From: JASGIT01 sp047601665
GTDB lineage: Bacteria > Pseudomonadota > Gammaproteobacteria > Burkholderiales > Burkholderiaceae_C
NCBI GenBank assembly: GCA_047601665.1
Contig: JASGIT010000001.1
Coordinates: 4,588,001-4,652,000, forward strand
Direction: 5' to 3'
Length of the DNA: 64,000 nt
In this document: one piece after another, positions 25,201 through 33,705 of the stretch
Position numbering within the stretch: the stretch's first letter is position 1
Layout: every line of letters starts with the position of its first letter
Made by a program: the position numbers and the translations under genes
The notes under the pieces: generated by a model
The model's input: the letters and a program-made list of their open reading frames with translations, nothing else
What the model was told of the DNA's origin: nothing
Databases searched by the model: none

Positions 25201-26010
25201 ATGAACGACCTAGAGGCCTTCGCGAGGCTGGTGCAGGCACTGGCTCCCTGGCGCCAGCAACTGATCTTCATCGGCGGGTGGGGCCATCGCCTGCACCGGC
25301 TGGACCCGCGGGCAAATCGCCCGGACTATCAACCGGTGTTCACCCGCGACACCGACCTCGCCTTTGCCAACAAGGCACCCATAGAAGGCGACATCAAGCA
25401 GGCGTTGATGCAGCATGGATTCCAAGAGAAGCTGAGCGGCGACCATCGACCTCCGGCAGCGCACTACACGCTTGGCGACGAAGCCGGTGGCTTCTATGCC
25501 GAGTTCCTCACCCCCCTGGCGGGAAGCGGCCGCAAACGAAGTGGCGAAGCCGACGCGACCATGGCGAAGGCAGGCATTTCGGCACAGAAGATCCGCCACC
25601 TGGACGTCCTTCTCGTCGATCCCTGGGTGATCGGCGTGGGACCACAAGAAGGCGTTCCCCTGCCGGCGCGCATAGATGTACAGGTGGCCAACCCGCTGTG
25701 CTTCATGGTCCAGAAGTTCCTGATCCAGCAATATCGACCCGCCAACAAAAGAGCCCAGGACGTGCTGTACATCTACGACACGATCGAACTCTTTGGCGCA
25801 CTGCTGGATGAGTTCAACGCGCACTGGCATGCGCGTGTCGCGCCCGCGCTTGGGGGCTTGGCCGACGAGGTGCGAAAACTCTGCACGCAGACGTTCGCTG
25901 AAGTCAACGACATGGTCCGCGAAGCCGCGCGCATTCCCGCGGATCGCAAACTATCCCCGGAACAGATCCAGGCAACGTGCCGATACGCCTTTGAGCACAT
26001 GCTACGCTAG
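25201..26010 (+). CDS. Nucleotidyltransferase, AbiEii/GSLF8-like
   Basis: This 269-residue protein has a polymerase-beta nucleotidyltransferase core: IGGWGHRL (Gly 25-26), then TRDTDLAF with the Asp pair at 50 and 52, and a third acidic residue at FYAEFLTP (Glu 101). Such enzymes include AbiEii-type toxins that transfer nucleotides to tRNA (established for MenT/AbiEii relatives). It follows its partner by 5 bp. Unlike the classical AbiE pair at 51.6-53.4 kb, the partner here carries a nuclease-like domain, so the module is different. Confidence 0.8.
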   Translation: MNDLEAFARLVQALAPWRQQLIFIGGWGHRLHRLDPRANRPDYQPVFTRDTDLAFANKAPIEGDIKQALMQHGFQEKLSGDHRPPAAHYTLGDEAGGFYAEFLTPLAGSGRKRSGEADATMAKAGISAQKIRHLDVLLVDPWVIGVGPQEGVPLPARIDVQVANPLCFMVQKFLIQQYRPANKRAQDVLYIYDTIELFGALLDEFNAHWHARVAPALGGLADEVRKLCTQTFAEVNDMVREAARIPADRKLSPEQIQATCRYAFEHMLR

Positions 26011-26183
26011 CCGTTTGCCCTGCTGCCACAGCATCGAGTGGCAATAGATTGGTCACTGAAAACCCATCCTGGCGTAGCGCAGCGAAACCCTGCCGCGAGA
26101 GCGCAGACGCACAGAATGCCTCAAACTGGTCGCCCCAACGGCCCGGCGCTTGCCGACGGTCGCGGATGCCTGCTTTCACCTGT

Positions 26184-26417
26184 TCACGTACGTCTTCCTC
26201 CGGATGCTGAGCGGGTAAAGCCCCTGTCGCCAGCGATGAACGCCTCCAGCATGTGGGGGATCAGCGTGGCCGCATCCACCGCCTCGCCATACGCCTGCGC
26301 ATGCTGCGCGGCGTAGCGGTCGAGGTCGGCTTTTAGATTGGCCGGGCAGTTAAAGGTCAGCTTGACAGTCTCGGTCTTGGGCAGCGGCCCCAGCCGCAGC
26401 TTCTTGGTCGTGCTCAT
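26184..26417 (-). CDS. DUF2274 protein of ICE transfer region
   Basis: This 77-residue protein begins MSTTKKLRLGPLPKTETVK and contains LTFNCPANLKADLDRYAAQ, the DUF2274 pattern. It is normally encoded right after trbI in Tn4371-like ICEs, and here it overlaps the trbI stop by four bases. It looks intact. The 170 bp between it and 26010 hold nothing recognised. Confidence 0.85.
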   Translation of the reverse strand: MSTTKKLRLGPLPKTETVKLTFNCPANLKADLDRYAAQHAQAYGEAVDAATLIPHMLEAFIAGDRGFTRSASGGRRT

Positions 26418-27425
26418 TGCATGCCTCCCCGCTGAACGAACAAAGGCCGGTAGGGTCGGAGCACAAGGTCGCGGTTGGCGACCACGTGGACGGGCAACCC
26501 CGGCCGCGCCGTCAGCGTCGGCTGGATATTCATGTTGCGCCGGGTCAGCTCCTGGCCCACGTGGTTGATGCTGTCCTGGGCGCTGTCGCGCCCGGCGATC
26601 ACGATGCGATTGCCGCTCTGTCGGTTCTCCGGCGCAGCCAGCTCGGCGCCCACCCCCAGCAGCGTGGTCAGTGCTGCCCCGGCAAAGATGCGGCCCCAAT
26701 GCCTGTCCACGTCATCCTCCAGCCCGGCATAGCCCGCCGGGTCGGTGCCCATCAGGTTGTCGAGCGGGAGCGAGGACGTGTCGGGCAGGATGATCCGGTT
26801 CCACACCATCTGCACGCGGCTCTGCCCAAAGCTCACCTGGCTGTTGTAGCGCCCGAGGATGCGCGAGCCCTGCGGGATCAGCAGGAACTTGCCCGTGGCC
26901 GTTTCGTAGACCGGCTCCGTCACCGTGGCGATCACATCGCCCGGGAGATCGGACTTGATGCCCGTGACGAGTGCCGCCGCGATCACTGTTCCGGCCATGA
27001 CCTGGTACGGCGAAGCCGGGGGAGTCAGTTGGCCGGAATTGCGGGTTTCCGTAGAACCGCCTTTCAGGAATGCTTCTTTCTGGCCCTGGCCGTTCTGCGC
27101 CACAGTGGGATCGGTCGGCTGTGCCGCCGTCGAGGCAGGCCCGGCCACCATCGGGTCGAAGCCCGCCATCGCGGATGCCGGGCCAGCGGCGGCAACTTGG
27201 ACGGGTGCCGCGCCCCCGGTCTTGCCCTGGTTCCCTGAGCGGAAGAACACCGACGAAGCTGCCGCCGCTTCGGCTTCTTGCGCAAAGCATCGTTGGGGTC
27301 ATGGCCCGGCGGCGAGTAGGTAGGCTGCTGCGCCGCCACGATGGCCGGGCCGAGGTCGCCCGGCAAGGGTGGCCCGAGTTCCGGTGCCTTCGGCAGCTTG
27401 GAGTAGTCGGACGGCAAACCATCCA
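26414..27425 (-). pseudogene. trbI: trbI (VirB10-like), copy 2, frameshifted and N-terminally truncated
   Basis: From 27250 down to 26414 the frame codes the TrbI C-terminal region through its natural end (VFVQRGGMQ is seen as FVQRGGMQ). Upstream, the next part (GLPSDYSKLPKAP, PLPGDLGPAIVAAQQ, PPGHDPNDALRK) is in another frame, so a frameshift lies near 27270-27285. Similarity ends at about 27425, where a traG fragment in the opposite direction begins; the N-terminal membrane anchor is missing. TrbI spans the mating-pair channel, so this copy cannot work. Confidence 0.85.
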
Positions 27426-27703
27426 TCCGCAGCTTCCTCATCGCGCAGTCGCTCAACCAGATCGACAAAGCCTACGGCCAGAACCATTCGATTCTGGACA
27501 ACTGCCATGTGCGGGTGACGTTCGCCACCAACGACGAGCGCACCGCCAAACGCATTTCCGAGACGCTGGGCACCGCGACCGAGCTGCGCGCGCAACGCAA
27601 CTACGTGGGCCATCGGCTCGCGCCGTGGCTGGGCCACCTGATGGTGTCGCGCCAGGAAACGGCGCGTCCGCTGCTGACGCCGGGCGAAGTCATGCAGCTC
27701 GCC
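27422..27703 (+). pseudogene. traG: traG/virD4 coupling-protein fragment
   Basis: The plus strand reads RSFLIAQSLNQIDKAYGQ, then LDNCHVRVTFATNDERTAK, and ends TPGEVMQLAHS. This is an internal piece of the TraG/VirD4 coupling ATPase of Tn4371-like ICEs. Both ends are cut, by trbI on the left and by the eexN scrap on the right, and it runs opposite to both. Confidence 0.8.
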
Positions 27704-27707
27704 CATA

Positions 27708-27880
27708 GTGGGACGCTCTGTGATGCAGCGCCGGCGTAGTTCCTTCAGGCGCACCGGATCGGCGGCGAGTTCCTCCACGCTCGGCACGTCGGCGGCATTG
27801 GGTGCTGGCGCAGGCGACGGCCCGCAGGCGGCCAGCAGCGCTGCCACGGGCAGCGAAGTGGCGATTCCTGGCATCTTCAT
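27708..27880 (-). pseudogene. EexN-like entry-exclusion lipoprotein, truncated
   Basis: A strong GGAGGA site precedes the ATG at 27880. The product starts MKMPGIATSLPVAALLAACG (signal peptide and lipobox Cys) and continues VPSVEELAADPVRLKELRRR, as in EexN lipoproteins of ICE transfer regions. Similarity ends near 27708 at the traG fragment. Translation would run on into unrelated sequence. Confidence 0.75.
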
Positions 27881-27915
27881 GGCGGTTTCCTCCAAAGTAA
27901 GGCGTAGGCCAATAG

Positions 27916-28809
27916 CTAGGTGCCTCCAGGCCCCAGGGCTTCAACCCGCTCGATGAAGCGGGCCAGCGCCTGCGACGGGTCAGCGTCTCGGCGCAGCAAG
28001 TAGGTGGTCAGCATGGGCGGCTTGCCCGCCAGCGGCCGGCCGATCACATTGGGCTCGCGGCTGGCGGCGATGTGCGCCGCGCCGGCCAGCCCCAGGGCAA
28101 GGCCGGCCGACACGAAGGTCATCATCACGTCGAAGGTGGCGACGTGTTGCACGATCAGGGGCTCGCGCTCCTGCCGGCGCAGGATGCGGTCGATCTGGCG
28201 CGCATGACCCTCGCAGATGGCCGGGTCGCCCAGCACCAGCGGGTGGCGCAGCACCTCGTCCAGCGGCACCTCCTTGTAGGCCAGCAGCGGGTGGCGCGCG
28301 GGCACGGCCACCATCAGCTCGTCCTCCCAGGCCGGCTCCACGATGATGCCGTCGCCCGCTTCCTCAGCCATCGAGAACCCCGCGTCGTACAGGTCGTCGT
28401 GCAGGCCGGCGATCTGCTGGGCCAGCGGCACCTCGAACAGGCGCACCTCGACCTCGGGGTCTTCCTCGCGGCAGCGCGCCAGCAGCGCGGGCAGGCGCGA
28501 GGGCGTGACGCCATCGGACAGGGCCACGCGCAACTGCCCGTGAAAGCCGTTGGCGCCGGCCTTCACGCTCTCGCGCGCCTGCTCCAGGGCCAGCATCACG
28601 CGGGGCACGTTCTCCATCAGCAGCTTGCCGGCCAGCGTCAGCCGCGTGCTGCGGCTGGTACGCACGAAAAGCTGCGCGCCCAGTTCTTCCTCCAGCTCCT
28701 TGATGGTGCGCGACAGCGGCGACTGCTCGATGTGCAGCTTCCTCGCGGCGCGCGCGAAATGGAGTTCTTCTGCCACAGCCATGAAATAACGCAGGTGTCT
28801 GAACTCCAT
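27916..28809 (-). CDS. LysR-family regulator of ICE type
   Basis: This 297-residue regulator has an N-terminal helix-turn-helix (FRHLRYFMAVAEELHFARAA, IEQSPLSRTIKELEEELG) and a full co-inducer domain. It closely resembles the LysR gene carried next to the trb genes of Tn4371-like ICEs. The ATG at 28809 was chosen because the conserved MEFRHLRYF start follows. It ends just beyond the eexN scrap. Whether it now controls the downstream CocE/Bug genes (72 bp away, same strand) is unknown. Confidence 0.88.
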   Translation of the reverse strand: MEFRHLRYFMAVAEELHFARAARKLHIEQSPLSRTIKELEEELGAQLFVRTSRSTRLTLAGKLLMENVPRVMLALEQARESVKAGANGFHGQLRVALSDGVTPSRLPALLARCREEDPEVEVRLFEVPLAQQIAGLHDDLYDAGFSMAEEAGDGIIVEPAWEDELMVAVPARHPLLAYKEVPLDEVLRHPLVLGDPAICEGHARQIDRILRRQEREPLIVQHVATFDVMMTFVSAGLALGLAGAAHIAASREPNVIGRPLAGKPPMLTTYLLRRDADPSQALARFIERVEALGPGGT

Positions 28810-28881
28810 ATGTTTAGAGGCGGCGCCGGCAGTGGATAGCTGCGCTCGACGCCGACTCAACTATTCCGTTTGACCATGGAA

Positions 28882-30573
28882 TCAGCCACCTGGAATGATG
28901 GGAAGCACCAGGTGCGAGTCAAACTGGCCGCCTGACAGGATGAAGTTGCGTGCCCCGAATACCTCCGGATTCCGATCCTTGGGATCGGTATGCAGGAACG
29001 GGCCGGATCCCTGGCGGAACATCACGCCACCCTCTCTCTGGAAGTCCTTTCCATCAATCCGCAGGGTGAGCCGGTAGCCTTTGGGCAGCACCACACAAGT
29101 CGGCCAGATTTCCACTGCGATCTTGTACGGCTGTCCAGGCACCAGTGGCTCCGCCTTGTCGTGCTTGTGAAACGGACGCCAGGGTTGAGACTTCTCGGGG
29201 TCGATCGCACGGTGGGAGGCCCTGAGCCACCCTTGCGCCACCGGCACGGCGGGATCGGTGGCACCTCTGAACGCAACCTCTTTCCCATCGGCATCGAATG
29301 CGCGCAACGTCAGGAACAGGTCCATGTCGGTGCTCTCGGACTTCACCCAGAGATTCGCGACCACAGGCCCGGTGATCTCCGTGGCTTCGACCATGGGCGG
29401 TGTGGACAACTCGATCCCCCAGTCCAGGCCGTTGTATGCGAACTCCGCTTCTTTCTGGGGAAGAGCCGGGTCCAGCGAAGCAGCCTCGGTGTTGAGATAG
29501 AAAGGCGTCCAGCGCGTGCGCGCCAAGGGCCATTCGTTCTCCTTGCGCAACTCGAAGTGGTCGCCGGGATGTCGGATGTTCAGCAAGACCCTGGGCTCGT
29601 TCTTCCAACCGTTGTCGATGCCTTTCAGGTAGCAGTCGAAGAAGCGCTGCTGCAGATCGATGAACTCCGGCAGGAAGAAGCTTTCATAGTGCGTTCCGCC
29701 ATGCATCTCCAGCCACTTTTCCTCGCTGCCCGCGCCGACGAAGCCTTCGACGTTGCCCCGCAAGTGTAGGCCCATGCCGCCCCAATTGCCCGCCGACAGC
29801 ACCGGCACCTGAATCTTGGAAAGGTCAGGACGCCTTTCGGCATGCCATTCGTCGTCGAAGGGGTGCAGCGCACGGCTACTGATCGTATTCACACGGTTGG
29901 CCGCCAAGATCGCGTCGTCCAACGGAGTGCCGGTGGGCGGCTTGCCCGTATCGCGGTCGACATAGTGGGTCTTCGCATTCCCGTTCTGGATCGGAAGGAT
30001 CTGGCGCTCCCACCACATTGCTCCGAAGGTGTTGCTGAAGATTCCGCCATGGTAGGTCTGGTCACGATACGGATCCGTACAGCCCTCCCATGGACAGATC
30101 GCGGCCAGGTGCGGGGGTCTCATCGCTGCGACCATCCACTGGTTGATGCCGTAGTAGGAAATACCCAGCAAGCCAACCTTGCCATTGCTCCAAGGCTGAA
30201 CCCCGGCCCATTCGATGCATTCGTAATAGTCCTGTATCTCTCGCGGCGATTGAGTATTGAGCACGCCCGGAGACTTGCCCGCGCCGCGACTGTCCACGGC
30301 AATCACGACATAGCCCCTGGGCACCCATCGGTCGGGATCGGGCGTCTCCCAGCGAAGGTACCGCCCGCTTGAGCCATCGGTGTCCAAGCCGGGATAAAGA
30401 CTCTTCAGGACATCCCATGCCGGAGTGAAGGCATCCTGGAAATGCGCATCCTTGCCGTAGGGCCCGTGTGTCATCAAAACCGGACGCGGCCCGCCATCGG
30501 CAGGTCGAAAGACGTTGCAGTAGACCACTGCACCATCGGACATGGGTATGGGGATGTCTTTTTCGACAATCAT
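28882..30573 (-). CDS. CocE/NonD-family serine hydrolase
   Basis: This 563-residue alpha/beta hydrolase belongs to the X-Pro dipeptidyl-peptidase (S15) superfamily. It shows the oxyanion and substrate region PVLMTHGPYGKDAHF, the nucleophile elbow LGISYYG and a His in MHGGTHYESF. A C-terminal beta-sandwich follows (WVKSESTDMDLFLTLR). Relatives hydrolyse acyl esters and amides (cocaine esterase, glutaryl-7-ACA acylase). It lies 40 bp downstream of a Bug binding-protein gene, suggesting uptake and hydrolysis of one compound. The substrate is unknown. Confidence 0.88.
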   Translation of the reverse strand: MIVEKDIPIPMSDGAVVYCNVFRPADGGPRPVLMTHGPYGKDAHFQDAFTPAWDVLKSLYPGLDTDGSSGRYLRWETPDPDRWVPRGYVVIAVDSRGAGKSPGVLNTQSPREIQDYYECIEWAGVQPWSNGKVGLLGISYYGINQWMVAAMRPPHLAAICPWEGCTDPYRDQTYHGGIFSNTFGAMWWERQILPIQNGNAKTHYVDRDTGKPPTGTPLDDAILAANRVNTISSRALHPFDDEWHAERRPDLSKIQVPVLSAGNWGGMGLHLRGNVEGFVGAGSEEKWLEMHGGTHYESFFLPEFIDLQQRFFDCYLKGIDNGWKNEPRVLLNIRHPGDHFELRKENEWPLARTRWTPFYLNTEAASLDPALPQKEAEFAYNGLDWGIELSTPPMVEATEITGPVVANLWVKSESTDMDLFLTLRAFDADGKEVAFRGATDPAVPVAQGWLRASHRAIDPEKSQPWRPFHKHDKAEPLVPGQPYKIAVEIWPTCVVLPKGYRLTLRIDGKDFQREGGVMFRQGSGPFLHTDPKDRNPEVFGARNFILSGGQFDSHLVLPIIPGG

Positions 30574-30612
30574 TTCAGGTTTCCTCAGGTGATGAAATGT
30601 GGGTGCGGGCTA

Positions 30613-31572
30613 TCAGTCCATCGAAATGTTCAATGGAGGAAGAATCTTCTTGTACCGGTCGATCTCGCTCTTCAGGTAGGCGGCGAAAACTTTGGGCGGC
30701 GTGACAACAAACTTACTGTCACCAAACTTCTGCACTCCGGTCACGTATTCAGGATCCGCCACGGCTGCCTTGATGTTCGTGTAAAGGGTGCTGACCAAGT
30801 CGTCGCTCATTCCCCGAGGCCCCAGGATTCCACCCCAGGCAGGAATATCCACGCCGTTAATGCCCAGCTCCGTCAGCGTGGGAATCTGAGGCAGACTTGC
30901 CGCCCTCTCTGGACCCGAGATCGCCAGCCCCCTCATCTGGCCGCTGTCGATCAGGGGTTTCGCGAGGGAGGATCCCAGGAAAGTGCAGTCCACACGCCCA
31001 CTCGTCACATCAATGGTGGAAGTAGTCTTGTAAGGGACGTGCAGCAGCTCGACATTGGCCGCGCGCGCAAACAGAGCGCCGACAATGTGGGTGGTGTTTC
31101 CATTGCCGGCCGATGCATAGGTGAGCGTGTTGGGTTGCTTGCGTGCCTGGGCCAGGAACTCAGTCAGGGTCTTGTAGGGCGAGTTGGCGCCGACCAAGAG
31201 CAAGAACCCCGGCACGTCGGACAACTGCGTGATGGGCGTGAAGTCCTTGATGGAGTCGTAGGGCATTTTCGAACGGATCGCCGCGTTCGTCGTGTGCCCG
31301 CCGGTCGTGTACAGCAGAGTCGACCCGTCGGGCTTTGATTTCGCGACGTCGGCCGAGCCGATGAGCGCGCCCGCGCCCGGCTTGTTATCGACGATGTAGT
31401 TGCGCGACGATACTTTTCGCAGGGATTCCGCAAGCAACCTGACGGATGCATCCATCGGATTGCCGCCCGGGAAAGGCAGCACGATTCTGATGGTCTCGGG
31501 AAGCGATTGCGCCCAGACGGCAGGAGCAACCGAAACGTATCCGATCGACGAAAGAAAGAGTCTTCTTTGCAT
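30613..31572 (-). CDS. Bug-family tripartite tricarboxylate transporter binding protein
   Basis: This 319-residue periplasmic protein has a signal peptide (MQRRLFLSSIGYVSVAPAVW, cleavage after WAQ). The Bug signatures are IRIVLPFPGGNPMDASVRLL, NKPGAGALIGSADVAKS and HVPYKTTS. Bug proteins bind small carboxylates in Comamonadaceae and relatives. It is first in the operon with the CocE/NonD hydrolase and divergent from the TetR gene. No TctA/TctB membrane partners are nearby, as is common for this family. Confidence 0.93.
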   Translation of the reverse strand: MQRRLFLSSIGYVSVAPAVWAQSLPETIRIVLPFPGGNPMDASVRLLAESLRKVSSRNYIVDNKPGAGALIGSADVAKSKPDGSTLLYTTGGHTTNAAIRSKMPYDSIKDFTPITQLSDVPGFLLLVGANSPYKTLTEFLAQARKQPNTLTYASAGNGNTTHIVGALFARAANVELLHVPYKTTSTIDVTSGRVDCTFLGSSLAKPLIDSGQMRGLAISGPERAASLPQIPTLTELGINGVDIPAWGGILGPRGMSDDLVSTLYTNIKAAVADPEYVTGVQKFGDSKFVVTPPKVFAAYLKSEIDRYKKILPPLNISMD

Positions 31573-31743
31573 GTCTCCATACCTTCCTAAGAACGCATTG
31601 GCCTGGCGGACCGCAGTTCAAGAACCCTCGACGACAGCGGCCCTAGACGAAGATTTCGGGTCTCGGTCGGCGAGAGAAAGTCACCTGGCGGCGCCACGAA
31701 TTCTCGCGAACACCATCGCGTAGCCACAACCGGGTTTATACGA

Positions 31744-32535
31744 ATGACTAAGAAATTTATACAGAAGCCTAATTCAGCCATGAACGCCGTGGCTCCCGCT
31801 GGCAGCCGTCCTCGACTCCCTGCTCGCGCCGAGTCGGCCAGGCTGCGCCCTGACCGTCGCATGGCCATCCTCCTGGCGGCCGAGAAGCTGTTCGCCCGCC
31901 ACGGCTACCACGCGGTCAGCGTGCGCCAGATCGCCGACGAAGCGGGAGTTCAGGTGGCCCTGTTGGGTTACTACTTCGGCCCGAAGGACGCGCTTTTCGA
32001 GGCCATCTTCGAGCACTGGAGCCCGACCATCGAAGCGCGATTGACCGCCCTGGCTGAGGTCCCCATCAACCCTGCAGACACGCGTACGCTGCCGCGAATC
32101 ATCGAGGCCTTCACCGCGCCGGTGCTGGCCTTGCGCGCCAGCAGCGAGGGCGAGTACTACGCGCGGCTAGTGGCACGCGAGCTATCGCACACCACCGAGG
32201 AGTCCGACCGAGTGCTGCGCCGCTACTTCGACCCATTGGCCCATGCCTTCATTGACGCACTCCACCGCGCCCTGCCGCATGTCACGCGGGCGCAGGCGGC
32301 ATGGGGCTACCAGTTTGCGTTGGGCGCTCTGCTGCACCATCTGAGGGACACGCGGGTGGAGCGTCTCTCGCACGGGGAGAACACGCCCGCAGATCCGGCT
32401 GCTGGCGTGCTGCTGGTGAACTTCATCGTCGGCGGCCTGCTCGCCGCGTTTCCCCGACCTCGCAGTGCCGGCACGTCCGCCGCTCCTGAAAAGAGGGCTC
32501 AAAAGAGAGCCACATCCGGCAAAGAGAGTTCGTGA
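31744..32535 (+). CDS. TetR/AcrR-family regulator
   Basis: This 263-residue regulator has a 35-residue N-terminal extension, then a TetR helix-turn-helix (ILLAAEKLFARHGYHAVS, IADEAGVQVALLGYYFG). The C-terminal domain ends VNFIVGGLLAAFPRPR. It is divergent from the Bug/CocE operon, 171 bp apart, and is its likely regulator. Two scraps of a sister gene, N-terminal at 35625-35760 and C-terminal at 38445-38500, are present in the same cluster. Confidence 0.9.
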   Translation: MTKKFIQKPNSAMNAVAPAGSRPRLPARAESARLRPDRRMAILLAAEKLFARHGYHAVSVRQIADEAGVQVALLGYYFGPKDALFEAIFEHWSPTIEARLTALAEVPINPADTRTLPRIIEAFTAPVLALRASSEGEYYARLVARELSHTTEESDRVLRRYFDPLAHAFIDALHRALPHVTRAQAAWGYQFALGALLHHLRDTRVERLSHGENTPADPAAGVLLVNFIVGGLLAAFPRPRSAGTSAAPEKRAQKRATSGKESS

Positions 32536-32561
32536 AGCCCGCGCTCCTGAGCGTCGCGCTC

Positions 32562-32675
32562 CCTGGCCGACGGCGACACGATCGTGCTGCGCGGCTGGCT
32601 GTCAGCCACTGTCAAGCGACGAAGCGCTCACGCCGGCGGCCGATCTTCCAGGACACGTCGAGCGGCTTTCACGAC
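32562..32675 (+). pseudogene. Scrap of a fumarylacetoacetase-like gene 3' end
   Basis: CTGGCCGACGGCGACACG and TGTGCTGCGCGGCTGG-like bases here are nearly identical to 42417-42453 inside the intact hydrolase gene. The following bases (CTGTCAAGC, GGACACGTCG-like, AGCGGCTT) track its downstream flank at 42531-42612. Only the last codons (LADGD, VLRGW) and the tail region remain. Confidence 0.7.
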
Positions 32676-32697
32676 ACCAATCTGAATCCGATGTCGT

Positions 32698-33705
32698 TCA
32701 ACCCGTGACGATAGAAATAGGAATGCCGCCATCGGGCCCATCACCGGGCAGATGGCAGGCCACGTGCCGCCCGTCGGGCCGCTGGGTCAGCGCGGGCGGC
32801 TGCGTGCGGCAGATATCCAGGGCGTGCGGGCAGCGCGGATGGAAGCCGCAGCCCGCGGGCGGGTTGAGCGGGCTGGGCAGTTCGCCGCGCAAGGGGGTGG
32901 GCGGGCGGTTCTTCTCCAGCGCCCGGCGGGTGGTGGGAATGGTGTCGATCAGCAGGCGGGTGTACGGGTGCGCGGGGCGGCGGTACAGGTCGTCCTTGCG
33001 TGCCACTTCGACGATGCGGCCCAGGTACATCACCGCGATCCGGTCGCTCAGGTGCCGCACCACAGCCAGATCGTGCGACACGAACAGGTAGGCCAGGCCC
33101 AGCTGCTCGCGCAGCTGCGCGAACAGGTTGACCACCTGGGCCTGGATGGAGACGTCCAGCGCCGACACCGGCTCGTCGCAGATCAGCAGCTCGGGCTGTG
33201 CCGCCAGCGCGCGCGCAATGCCCACGCGCTGGCGCTGGCCGCCGCTGAACTCGTGCGGGTAGCGGCCCATCATGCTGGCGCTCAGGCCCACGGTGGCGAA
33301 CAGTTCCGCCACCCGCCCGGCCAGGGCGTGCCGCGGCGCCAGATTCTGGACGATGAGGGGCTCGGCCACGGCCTGCCCCACGGTCATGCGCGGGTTCAGC
33401 GAACTGAAGGGGTCCTGGAACACCATCTGGATGCGCCGCCGGTAGGGCCGCAGTTGTTGCTCGCTCAGGCCGCACAGGTCCACCCCGTCGAACAGCACCT
33501 GCCCCGCCGTGGGGCGCACCAGCTGCATGAGGGAGCGCGCCAGCGTGGACTTGCCGCAGCCGCTCTCGCCCACCAGGCCCAGGGTTTCGCCCTTGGCGAT
33601 CTCCAGGCTCACGCCGTTGACGGCGGCCACGGGCGGCGGCACGGGCTTGAACAGGCCCTCGCGCTTGCGCGGGAAGGCCACCTTGACGTCAATGGCGCGC
33701 AGCAT
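32698..33705 (-). CDS. Peptide/nickel-type ABC transporter ATPase (DppF/OppF-like)
   Basis: This 335-residue ATPase has Walker A LVGESGCGKSTLARS, the signature FSGGQRQRVGIARA, Walker B LLICDEPVSALD, and the C-terminal oligopeptide-transporter motif with Cys residues (GCGFHPRCPHALDIC). It overlaps the paired ATPase gene by 17 bp. It forms the energy unit of the five-protein importer 32698-38433. Confidence 0.93.
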   Translation of the reverse strand: MLRAIDVKVAFPRKREGLFKPVPPPVAAVNGVSLEIAKGETLGLVGESGCGKSTLARSLMQLVRPTAGQVLFDGVDLCGLSEQQLRPYRRRIQMVFQDPFSSLNPRMTVGQAVAEPLIVQNLAPRHALAGRVAELFATVGLSASMMGRYPHEFSGGQRQRVGIARALAAQPELLICDEPVSALDVSIQAQVVNLFAQLREQLGLAYLFVSHDLAVVRHLSDRIAVMYLGRIVEVARKDDLYRRPAHPYTRLLIDTIPTTRRALEKNRPPTPLRGELPSPLNPPAGCGFHPRCPHALDICRTQPPALTQRPDGRHVACHLPGDGPDGGIPISIVTG

